From Porogramme epimiltina (taxonomy: Eukaryota > Basidiomycota > Agaricomycetes > Polyporales > Polyporaceae), in assembly GCA_900155495.1 (NCBI GenBank), contig FTLJ01000554.1, positions 1-34,526 of the forward strand: a stretch of DNA of 34,526 nt, written 5' to 3'. A program made the translations under genes and the position numbers. How positions within the stretch are numbered: the stretch's first letter is position 1; each line of letters starts with the position of its first letter. Under the pieces are notes generated by a model. It saw only the letters and a program-made list of their open reading frames with translations. It did not search any database and was not told the origin of the DNA. Shown here piece after piece: positions 1-9,383 of the stretch.

Positions 1-338
1 CTGGGCCCTCTCGGGCGTCGCGCTGGCACGGGCGCTAGAAGCATCGCGGATCGCCGCCGGGGAGTTCTTCGGCGCAAGCCTCGCAGTTCGCGGTCGCTGG
101 GACATCTATGTGCTGTTTTGGGTATAAGGGACGCTGCAATAACCTTAATGTCCTCCTGGGCGGCCGGTATGTCGCCTGCAGGGGGTCTTCTCGGTGGGCC
201 CGGAGCGTGGGAAAAAAGCAGCAGCTGGAGGTACGAGATCAAGGAGCGTCCGTCATTTCCCCATTCTCGGCGTACTTACCGAAGGGGCCATCCGAACCCC
301 GCATGGACCGCTTCAACTAGAGCTGTGTTCCCCCACAG

Positions 339-901
339 CCAAGCTCTCCGTCAGGGTCTACCAACCCTCCCACGAGCGCAACGTCCTTACCGCTTGCATT
401 CGCGCCCTCTGCACGCTTTGTGTCAAGTCGCCGCTCACTACGCTCGCCGTAGAAAGTGACTTTGATCAAGTCGAGGGCACGGGGGCCTGGCGCCGTTTGT
501 TTGGCACCTTCCGCACGCTCGAGCACCTCCAGCTCATTGGTAAAGGCTCGATCCTCTGTCTACTCAGTACACTCGGTCAACCGCCTGGAAAGCAGAGTGC
601 AGATGCGGACGCAGAGGACGACGACCTGCCTGCATGTCCGCGCTTGCGTAGTATCGACATCTTTATGGCAGATTGGGTGCCGGGGCTGATGGAAGCTTTG
701 ACCGGCGTGCTGCGTTCCCGTGCGGCTTCCGGTCTGTCGAAACTAGAGATGATTGGCATGAGTCTGGGGGCTTCGTCATCGGATGGTAGTGTAGAGGAGG
801 GCAACAAGGCTGTGGAGTGGTATGAGTCCGAAATCGGAAGTTATGTAGGCTGTTTTAATTGGGAAGTAACTGACAATTCTTACTATTGGCCCTTACAGTG
901 A
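339..901 (+). CDS. F-box/LRR-like protein, 3' portion (partial)
   Basis: The open frame reads from a plausible splice acceptor (CCCCCACAG ending at 338) to a TGA at 899-901, about 187 codons. The product has the leucine-spaced, hydrophobic segments of the C-terminal half of agaricomycete F-box-type proteins (RALCTLCVKSPLTTLAV, FRTLEHLQLIG, PRLRSIDIF). It ends in a Tyr/Trp-rich stretch (EWYESEIGSYVGCFNW). The F-box itself would lie upstream, outside the window. Bases 1-123 hold another open stretch (starting WALSGVALARALEAS) that could be an earlier exon, but I could not join it confidently through 124-338. The family call rests on my recollection of such proteins, not on a diagnostic motif. 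If correct, it would be a substrate adaptor of an SCF ubiquitin ligase, which is inference. The gene is likely intact at its 3' end, because the transposon starts 52 bp after the stop. Confidence 0.45.
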
Positions 902-952
902 TTTGAAACCAACAAAATCATTCGCGAGATGTCTACGCCTACGCACTATACT

Positions 953-986
953 TATGGTGCAGTTCACTTAGAGGCCGCTACTTTTG
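953..986 (+). repeat. Left terminal inverted repeat, 34 bp
   Basis: Exact reverse complement of 4879-4912. It starts with TA, the probable target-site dinucleotide. Identity stops abruptly after CTTTTG at 986: the left copy continues CCAAAATG while the right copy continues TCGGCGCC. Confidence 0.9.
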
Positions 987-1191
987 CCAAAATGAAATAA
1001 GTACCTCAATTTCTGTCAAAAACCTTAGTCCTCTAGAGAATAGATGGGAAATGTGAGTAGGAAGAAACCCTCTAGAGGGATTTTCGATAGCTTCAAAATT
1101 GACGAAGTTGGATTTCGGAGGTCTGCCAAAGCACGTGACATGGGCGCCTATTGCCCGATATAGTATACAGATATATCTAATCTACATGACA

Positions 1192-4100
1192 TCATACATC
1201 CATTGCGCGTGCGAGTGTCTCCGGGATACGACGATGAGATTTATATGAACGTGAGCTGAATTCCTTGACCCGTTTCTGTGCATCACGTGCATCAAGTCCG
1301 TCGGCATATGCTTCGATGAACCTCCACGCCCGATGCTCCCACTTACGGATTAACTCTACTGGCACTGAGTTCAGAGCCTTTGGCATGTTCTCCCGAAGGG
1401 TGTCGAAAGTGTAGTCACAGTGTTCTCGGAGCCAGTGCTTGACAGATCCCCAAAAGTACTCAATGAAATTGATTTCACAGTGAAATTTGGGTAGGAAAAT
1501 GCAGATATGTCCTTGGCATATGGGTGTCAGTGCTCGAAATTATGATAGGTTTTATATATAATATAATACACTCCAGGCTCACCTGCACCTTCGATGATCT
1601 CCTGTACGCGAGACTTCTGCTCCAGGAAGTCGGCCTCTTGCTCAAGAATCCGTGTGGCACAGCATGTAGAATTGATATCCCTGCACCCGCCCTTGCACTT
1701 CATCTGTAGGCCTTGCCTCCATAAACCACGCTCCGTTAGAACTGCCTTCATCCCCTTCGGTTGATTTGGGTGCTCGGGATGGTCTTGAGCATATACCATT
1801 GGCTGTGTGATCCTTTTGCCGTTCTTGAGATACCATCCATCACGCATGCGTGGTTGGGCACCTCCTGCCCGGAAATTCATCTTTGACACCCTTAAAGCAT
1901 CTTCGGCATAGCATGAGTGGCCCTGTGAGTTATCAACAAGTATAACAGCCACATAGCCATCGCCGTGTGCTTTGTGGAATGCAGGAAAGAATTTCTCAGC
2001 AAGCTGTAATTGAATTCATACTATATTTGAGTACCCTGATGCAGTGCCTATAAGAAAGCTACGCACCTGCTTGCAGAATAATTCACCGTTCCAAAACCCA
2101 TCGTGATTCTTCCCATACTCAAGTGTGATACTTGCCTCATGAAGCCATCCAACTGTCGAACAAATGAAGTCGCTCTGATGGAGTCCTCGTCCTGGCCCCT
2201 TCTTCTTCAAAGGCGACTCACCGTTGAGCAGCCAACTCCACCGCTTTCCATCATGAGCTTGTGCTGTCATTTCATCGTGTGCAACCAGGACGTAACGTGG
2301 GCGCACACAGTCCTCATTCGGTTGGTGCAAAATTTCCGCAGAAACATTTCCGACTTCATAGCGAACAAGGCGGCCACGGATTGCCTTCATTGCGGGAATG
2401 AATCGGTTTTGTCTGTCTGCAACAACGTCGGGTCGTTCGTGGCCATCATAATAAATTGCCTTGCGATGTTCAGACCATGTGAATCCCTCACTAAGAAGAA
2501 GGCGGCGCATCGTTGAAATGGATAGCCCATGACGTCCGGGTTTGAGTTGAAAGCGAGGAAGGACTTGTGTTTCGATATAGTGCTTGAGGCCGTGTGGCAT
2601 CTCCTCAGACATCACTACGCTCACATATTCTTGTGCTTCCCCTTGCCCAAGCTCATTCCGTAGCAACTTCCTAAGCCGTACAGGGTCTTGGGACCATTTC
2701 TCAGATCGAAGGTAAGCACGGATTGCCGTACGGACCGTGGGATCACTGAGGATTGAGACAATTTTTGCATGTCGCCCGCGGAAAGACTCTGGCAGTGCAC
2801 GAGACTTGACCCACTCCTGTGTCCACTGTCGAACGAGCCGTGCACCCCATTTACCTGAAAACATGTTACCCAATGCCGAGTGAGTGGATGCAGCCATCAT
2901 GCCCTCCTGGTTATGCACCATCTGATGCAGGCAGCTCTGTATAGCACGCGCCCGATAGGACTGCAGTGCATTCAGTCCTCCCGCCAACAGATCCTTCTTC
3001 GACGCAAGCAGCTTCTTGATATCACTGAGAGCCTTCTGGCGTGTTTCATGGGCAAGATCCTGTGCGATTTTCCGTGCACGATGGAGAGGTATGTCATGCC
3101 GTACTCGCTTTAGAGGTATCTCATCATCCATGGCCTCCGATAGAGGAATATGGCGCTTTCTGGTCCTCTGAATGACGTCTGGAGCTTCGGGGCTATGTGT
3201 AGGTGCGTCGCATGGATGGGTACATGATTCAGGAGCCATTGGGTGGGGTACAGTGGGCAGGGATGCATAGGATGATGAGGTATGAGGGTGGGAGGTACCC
3301 TCGGGACCAGCAGGTGCGTCAAGCATATCTTCTTCATACCAGATGTCCTGTTCATGCGAGCTTTTGTCTGCGAGGACATCATCGACGTCCTCCAAGAGGT
3401 CTGAGAGGTATCCGATGTCAAAATCACTTGATTCTGAGTGAGTATCCTCGACATCCTCGCCCTCCTCAACACCTGAAGCCAACGCTCCTGCTCTGGTGTT
3501 CTGGGTGGATTGGGGGGCCAAGGTGCGTTCTTCTGTCGCACATTTTGCATTAGAAACATCATATGAGGACTGAAGAGGTCGACACACCAAAAGAAATTGA
3601 TTTTCTTTGCTCCCAGCTACTGTCCCTAGCCCCAACACCTCGAATCGAGCTCCTGAATGCCCCCACAGCCGTCGAGAGGCTCCCAGAAGTTTTGGGCGAC
3701 TGGAACGACATGGATTGTGGTCCTGTATGCGAAAGGGGGGGTGCTTGATGACCTTCTGCTCCGGTAAGCCTTTGTTTTCTTGTAACAATGATATCCTTGC
3801 AAGACAGGAACTGTGCATCACTCTGACGTCTTGCCTCGTCCACAGCAGCTTGAATTTGGCTCGCAGATATCCCTGGGACTTGTACAGGGCTTAAAAACGA
3901 AGTTGGGCTACTCAGGGAGACGTCCATGGATTTAATTGCACCACTGTAAGAACCAGCACGGTCTTGTAAAAGCTGCTGCTTTTGGAATGCAGTATCACTC
4001 TCACGGCGTTTCTCGGCGACTGCAGTGGCGAGCCTTTGGTCAAGTGTGAGCCCAGGGTGAATGACATTCGATGTGGAAGGCCCCGGAGCTGCGAAGAATG

Positions 4101-4676
4101 CACGAAATTTCTTTCCGTGCTCCCTGTGATATATCTCATAAGTAATCGCATTAATCCTCATTAAATCGAAATAACGAACGACTCTCGTGACAGAAATGCC
4201 TTGTTCTCTGCATCCTTTATTTTCTTGCGGTTCTCGCGCTGTGTGCGTGCTGATCTGCCAGTCCGGACGCCTTTCAATGCACTCTCGGCCTTTGACCACA
4301 TGTGTGGGTCTCGTATGCGCAAAAGCTCTTGGTACGCTGTCCTTGCTTGCCTCTCAAGATTGACCACCAGCTCTTGACCTTCCAACTCATATACAGAGTC
4401 GTTTTCTGTGTCGTCTTCATCCTCAGAGTCTGGCTGTGTATAGCAGGCATCCGGTACACTGAGTGGAAGGGCAGGTGGGTTGTCACTGGGGGATTCATGC
4501 TCAGGGAGTCCGGGTGGCTCAAGTTGTGCAGCTGGTGGTGGTCGACTTTCAGAAATAGGTGTAGTTGTATCCAGTAGTGGTGTTAAGGCTCGATCTGACT
4601 GTGCTTCTCGACGTGCAGCCCGGCCTTCGCGTGCACGGGCAGCAGCAGCACCCTTGGAGGTCTTCTTCCGGCCCAT
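1192..4676 (-). CDS. DDE-superfamily transposase (spliced)
   Basis: The gene starts at ATG 4676 (MGRKKTSKG) and ends at TGA 1192-1194. Supported exons are 4676-4192, from 4123 downward, to 2067, 2003-1583 and 1511-1192. Clear introns are 4191-4124 (68 nt), 2066-2004 (63 nt) and 1582-1512 (71 nt). One further intron or frame change near 3790-3560 joins two open frames and I could not fix it. The N-terminal third is basic, then acidic and low-complexity. The catalytic part has Asp in AHDEMTAQ (codon 2274-2276), Asp in LVDNSQGH (codon 1932-1934) and Glu in NFIEYFWG (codon 1459-1461). The last motif matches the NxIExxW signature of IS630/Tc1/mariner-type enzymes. Spacing is D-92-D-133-E, much longer than the classical 34-35. 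The spacer holds a C-x3-C-x6-CC cluster (MKCKGGCRDINSTCC). This type is widespread in basidiomycetes. It would cut and paste the surrounding TIR element. Confidence 0.8.
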
Positions 4677-4878
4677 GTTGGTTTGTTTCAGATACAGCGG
4701 TCAGAACAGCTGAAGTAGGATATATTTTATATTATGTAACTATGTCTACGCTTTCGTACAACAATGGAGGCTCAGGGGGGCCCTCACCACGTTCACGGTG
4801 GTCAGAGAACTTCGGCCATGGCGTTGACCTCCCCCAACGGCCACTTCACGTGACTTTCACGTGACGATTAGGCGCCGA

Positions 4879-4912
4879 CAAAAGTAGCGGCCTCTAAGTG
4901 AACTGCACCATA
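4879..4912 (-). repeat. Right terminal inverted repeat, 34 bp
   Basis: Exact reverse complement of 953-986. It ends in TA at 4911-4912. Just inside it lies GGCGCCGA, which is not mirrored at the left end. Confidence 0.9.
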
Positions 4913-5410
4913 GTACATATATCTTACTGCTATTCACTCTCGTATTATCTTTACGGACACACGGATTCGGAATTCATTAGTAATAAGTAACAAGTTTAAG
5001 CATGCTATCAGACCCATACGGTATTAGAGGATAGGATCGTGGGCCTGACGGTTGGGCAGACGAGATACAAGATACATAGCAAGGAGCCCTTGCTCATGAT
5101 GATAAGTTTGTGTTATGACGATAGCTGGCTGTTCGGACCCATGGGCGGCAGTAGCATGCCCCAACGCCACCTTCAAGCATGCGTAGGTGTACTACTTGAG
5201 CTCATACATCCAGATAATAGCGCACCCGAATCTGCTGTGGGCTGCTGGGATGGCTTAGATCGCAAACCGTCGTGATCCTGGATTCTCGAGATGACAGCAT
5301 CAGCCGCATGTTGGGGTAAGATTGAAGTTTAACCATGAGGTAGAGCAACAATCGTATCGATCGTGAGAGCAGCGACAAGTACCAATGACATCCCCCCACT
5401 CAACCCTCAC
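4913..5410. other. Intergenic, no gene seen
   Basis: AT-richer flank between the transposon's right end and the stop of the BTB gene. The short open frames here lack recognisable motifs or splice context. It should contain the 3' UTR and terminator of the BTB gene. Confidence 0.5.
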
Positions 5411-7286
5411 TCAAGCAGGCGTCACTGCCACATAGCCGCACGTACTGCACCGGTGCTGCGCCCGCATCGTCGACATCGGGCACCCCCGCGGGCACGCAAG
5501 GGTCCCCGGCATCGCCTGCGCGCTGCCAAACGGTCCGACGGCGGCGGGGTTCAGCGCGAGGTTCGGGGCGGCCGCGCACGCGAGCCTGTGGATGAGCTTC
5601 AGGAACGTGTCGCCGCACTCGGAGAGCTGGCCGCGCGCGAAGCGGTCCGTCCAGAGCGGGAGCCGGATGGTGATGTCGGGGTGGCGGATGTGTTTGAGGA
5701 GGAAGTCGAGCTCGAGATCTTGGATCTCCGGGTGCCTAGACAATGTTTGTGGGGAGTGAGCGGCGCGACAGAGACTTGGGTGACATAGAGCGGGGCTGAC
5801 CTTCCTGTGAACCGCGAGAACAGCTCCTCGACGACGTTCTGCGTCGAGAGCTTCTCGCTGATATCAGCTTTGGCGAGCACTCGGAGCTCTTCATTTCCGT
5901 ACTAGGGGCGACACATGTCAGTGGCATCACAGCGGCTGGGAGAGCCGCCAGGACAAACCTTCGCAGCGAGTCTGTACATAGATTTCGGTGAACAAATGGG
6001 GAACTGTAGCGGGTCCGCGTCGTCATCCACTGTAGCGAAACCTTGAGATCGCAGAGGCGCAAATGCAATGCGCCCTGTGTAAGCATAGAAGATGAAGGCA
6101 CGCAGGCTGCTCGGCTTCAGTGAGAGATTCTAGATCTGTATATAGCCGCACTCACGTCCGAAAGGCCGCGTTTGGAACGAAGACTAGACATGGCCGTGGA
6201 CTCCCCCGCAAATCGCGGACGGCATGGCCATGATCAGGATCCGTCTCACGGGAAGCGCGAGGAGGCTCCTTGACGTTCTCCGTCGACACCGGCGGCGCAA
6301 CAGGAGGGCTTGACATTGTGACAGACGAGGATGTGCCTTGTGGGACCGTGGCGGGTGCTTCATCGACGTCGGCCTGTCACACCCTGCGTTATCGTCGACA
6401 GCCATTAGCTAACTCTAACTAACATACTCACCTTCAACTCAGTGTCCTTAACTGAGCCGGTCTGAGAAGCGGAGTCTGGAGACTGTTGGGCCACGGGACT
6501 TGTACTGGAGTCAACTTCGGGAGACTCCACATGCTCAGGGACGACAGGATCCACATCCTCTGCCAGGGCCTCGTGCGGCTCTGCTTCGTCTTCGCTTTGT
6601 CCATCTTCGAGATCACTATCTTCCGGAAGATCATAGTCGCTCAGCAGCGATTGTCGGAGCAGGGACGTCTCATCGTCCAAGAAGAGACCAACTGCAGCAG
6701 TAGGGACCGGCATCCACCGTCACCATCCATGAAGCCAATGAAGACGTTGCATCAGCTGGGCGCCTACATCAACGGCTAGAAGTAATCACATACGAGGCTC
6801 AGAAGACGGTATGGATTTCTTCACGAGCGCATTGTTGGCAAACAAGAAGCGCAGGTTGCCGACGCGTCCTGATTGGCCTAGTCTCTTCGAGAACGCGTAC
6901 ATGTTCAGGTCTTCAAACATCCCAGAAAGTATGCTAGAGTTTAGAGTGAACTGATAAACTTCTTCCATTGTAGACGTCTGAGGAATAGTGTGTTGTTTGC
7001 TGGCTATGGCGGCGGCGGGCGGCGGACTCGGTGACTGCTGAGCTGTAGGTGGTGGTGAGGGAATGCGCGAGTCCCTGGATACATCGGGCTATGTTCTGTC
7101 AGCCACACAGTCCACTACGGCTGACACCCCTTTGTGGTCGCCACTAACCTCTGGTCTCCTTGACTCTGTGGATTGTAGCGTGTCCGTTGGAGTGATTGGA
7201 TGGGCTTCTCTTTCTTTGCCCTTCTTGCTATGTTTCTTTCTCGGCTTCTGTGGCTCGTCATTGTTCGCCGAACCTCTCTCCGCCAT
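5411..7286 (-). CDS. BTB/POZ-domain protein, agaricomycete type
   Basis: Seven exons give 485 aa: 7286-7128, 7037-6794, 6691-6432, 6373-6156, 6109-5959, 5901-5801 and 5735-5411. All phases close, but the first junction is uncertain. The N-terminus is polar and basic (RKKHSKKGK). A split BTB fold follows: FEDLNMYAF and LFANNALVKKSIP first, then an acidic insertion (EDSDLEDGQSEDEAE) and a Pro/Ser linker. The second half has FIFYAYTGRIAFAPL, SPKSMYRLAAKYGNEELRVLA and NVVEELFSRFTGRHPEIQ, which match the C-terminal BTB half and following helices in this group. The C-terminus carries a C-x3-C-x10-C-x2-C pattern (CPRGCPMS, CSTCGY), possibly zinc-binding. BTB proteins mediate dimerisation or act as CUL3 adaptors; the role of this family is not known to me. 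The start at 7286 is the first ATG giving a sensible leader. Confidence 0.75.
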
Positions 7287-7932
7287 TGTGGCCCACAATT
7301 GCACACCGGAGCAAAAGACGAAATGGACAAGATGTGGTCTTTCAACGAGAGCGCCGGTGACGGGCGCCGTCCTCATGTAAATCACGTGCATGGGAATGAC
7401 GTCACACATCTCCTTGAGGCTCGAGCGACGAGCAACGCTTCATCGTCGGGGCTTTCACACCAGCTCAAGAGGCAGGGGGGGTCATAGTAGATTGAAAAGA
7501 TCGCAGTACAACATGTCTGCACGCTGGCAGTCGATTACCGCGAGACCATCATTACAGTAGCCTTCTCCACCTACTAGCTAGTAGCCCGACTGTATGCACC
7601 AACTAGAATGCGACTGAGTCGCGTTTACCTCCGGTGTCACACTACGACTGGTCGGGCATCCGCTCACCCAGCTCCCATCCCACCTAGCACCACGATTGCT
7701 GGCCCAGAAGCGTGGAATGCGGCATCCGCGCGTCCTTGGCCTATATTCATCAGCTAGTGGCACGTCCGCACCGTCAGGGTCTTCCTTGTCGTCGTGGAAA
7801 TTAGCAATTTGGAACGTGTTCCTTTGCGTAGAGATCGAGCCACTTGATCCTCAGCGGACGCACCCAAGAAGGACGAGAAGGGAGAACACAGATTTGTTAG
7901 GCGGAGCCTCGTGAGTGGCCAGCGTGCAGTGT
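7287..7932. other. Intergenic between BTB and kinase-like genes
   Basis: Contains the presumed promoter and 5' leader of the BTB gene and the 3' UTR of the kinase-like gene. I saw no motif-bearing open frame and no RNA gene. Confidence 0.4.
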
Positions 7933-8979
7933 TCAACGAATACATTTGGACCGGAGCCGCCGCGGAAGTCCTGTACAAGTGCAATGCAGTAAGCTTGGTG
8001 TTCTTGCGCGAGGGGCGAGATGGAAGGTCAAGAAAAAAGAGAAAGAAGATCCACTCACCGACATTGTTGGTACCAAATGGGGCCAGCGCACAGGACGCGT
8101 TATACAGTGCTACAACGTTTGCGCGCAATGTTGGATACTGGAGTATGGTGGAAAGGCTGTGCGCGAAACTTCCGTGTTTCAGCGCTAAGGCGAAAAAGGA
8201 GGGTGGCAGGAAGGAGTAGCCCCCGAAATCGACGGCTACGATCCTGTCACCCCTGTCCTTCATGAAGTTGACGGTCTTCAAGTCGGAGGGGCAGAGGCGC
8301 AGGCCGTAATCGGCGAGTTCGTCGCTGAAGTCGGCGACCCCTAGGACATTCCTCCCAGTGACTGAGAGGATCTATATGAAGAGTTATCATCACGAGAGCG
8401 GCTAAGGTGGGAGAGGGACAGGGGTAGACGAAAGAGAACACTTACCCCGTTGACATGATCTTGCAGATCCTCGACGGATTCGTATTCGATGGAGGCCTTC
8501 CGGTCGTAGAAGAAGGGGTGCTCCATCAAGCCTCCTCCGACGCGCCCCAGCTTTGAATTGGGGCTCGGGATAGCGATGAGAGTCTGTACAGCGGCAGCGA
8601 CAGCGATGAGATCGGTATCAGAATATTCGCACATGTGCCCGTCGATGTACTCGGAGACGATGAAACCGAAGTGGCCCGATGTGAAGGCGAGGTAAACGTG
8701 AGGTGCGCGCACAGCAGGACTGGCATTGCGTTGAAGGTATTGCGAGACATAGAGCTGCGTTTTGGCCTCGCCCATGGTTATGCGGCACCCGAATTTGACC
8801 CAGATGTCGCTGACGTGGTTATCAGCCGCCTTGTCTAGAGTGATTCGCACACCAGTGAGATTGATGTCGGTAATCTGCTGGGGACGCAGGGCGATACTCT
8901 GCTGGATGATCGTCGCGCAGTCGGGGATGTTCGCCGGCTTGTCTTTATCGTCAATGGCGACTATGATTTCGGAGGACAT
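7933..8979 (-). CDS. Small kinase-fold (APH/choline-kinase-like) protein
   Basis: Three exons (8979-8446, 8371-8059, 7970-7933) with introns of 74 and 88 nt give 294 aa. Kinase-fold landmarks appear in order: a candidate ATP-anchoring Lys in IWVKFG and Glu in MGEAKTQ, a hinge-like FGFIVSEYIDG, a catalytic loop RLCPSDLKTVNF with D and N five residues apart, and AVDFGGYSFLPP supplying the metal-binding Asp. This layout fits aminoglycoside-phosphotransferase-like proteins. These are numerous in agaricomycetes, but their substrates are mostly unknown. The position usually held by His in the HxD motif appears to be Cys (CPSD), while the D, N and DFG are kept, so activity is plausible but unproven. 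The 38-nt last exon encodes only LPRRLRSKCIR. No signal peptide or membrane segment is seen. Confidence 0.7.
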
Positions 8980-9362
8980 GCCAGGCAGTTACTAACAAGT
9001 CAGGATGATGTCAGCTATTGTTGTAACAAGGGGGAAGACCGAGTCACTGACTTGAGTTAATGTAACAATGACGATGGCATGAACGACCAAAGGGCATTTT
9101 CTGCGTTTCGAAGTCTCGATTTTCAGGTGACTCGCTCACGCGAACGCCACTATCTTATCTCATGTTACATGTACTGTACTGTATAGAAACTTAGTCTAAC
9201 CCTTTGAATGGATATCACACGTTTGCACTTACCGGGCGTACTCCGCCGTGCCATCCGCTCGGCGTCCTCACCCAGTCCATCCTAACATCGCGCACAGTTG
9301 AGAGCGGGGAAGTAGCAAGAAAGAGCAGGGATAAGGGGGTGGTAAGACGTACGAACCTCTAC

Positions 9363-9383
9363 CGGGGTCCGTCCCGGACCCCG
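9363..9383 (+). repeat. GC-rich perfect hairpin (9-bp stem, 3-nt loop)
   Basis: CGGGGTCCG at 9363-9371 and CGGACCCCG at 9375-9383 are exact inverted copies around TCC. There is no adjacent U-tract and no known role. Confidence 0.5.

Larger units (their letters stand above)
953..4912 (-). mobile_element. DNA transposon with 34-bp perfect TIRs and a DDE transposase
   Basis: The two ends are exact inverted copies over 34 bp: 953-986 and 4879-4912, outer end TATGGTGCAGTTCACTTAG. The terminal TA at both ends fits a TA target-site duplication, as in the IS630/Tc1/mariner superfamily; if so the element proper is about 955-4910. Between the TIRs is a single spliced minus-strand transposase gene (1192-4676). 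The remaining internal sequence is short: 205 bp on the left (987-1191) and 202 bp on the right (4677-4878). CACGTGA motifs occur in both subterminal regions (near 1131, and near 4847 and 4857), possible transposase or host-factor sites. The identical TIRs suggest relatively recent insertion. The catalytic residues are present, so the element may be, or recently have been, active. Confidence 0.85.

Noticed and set aside
1068..1079. CCCTCTAGAGGG palindrome inside the transposon
   Set aside because: A short palindrome near the left end; too short and unpaired with the right end to call a functional site.
5363..5788. 141-codon plus-strand frame opposite the last BTB exons
   Set aside because: Antisense to exons that encode the BTB C-terminal helices and four-Cys motif. 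A shadow frame.
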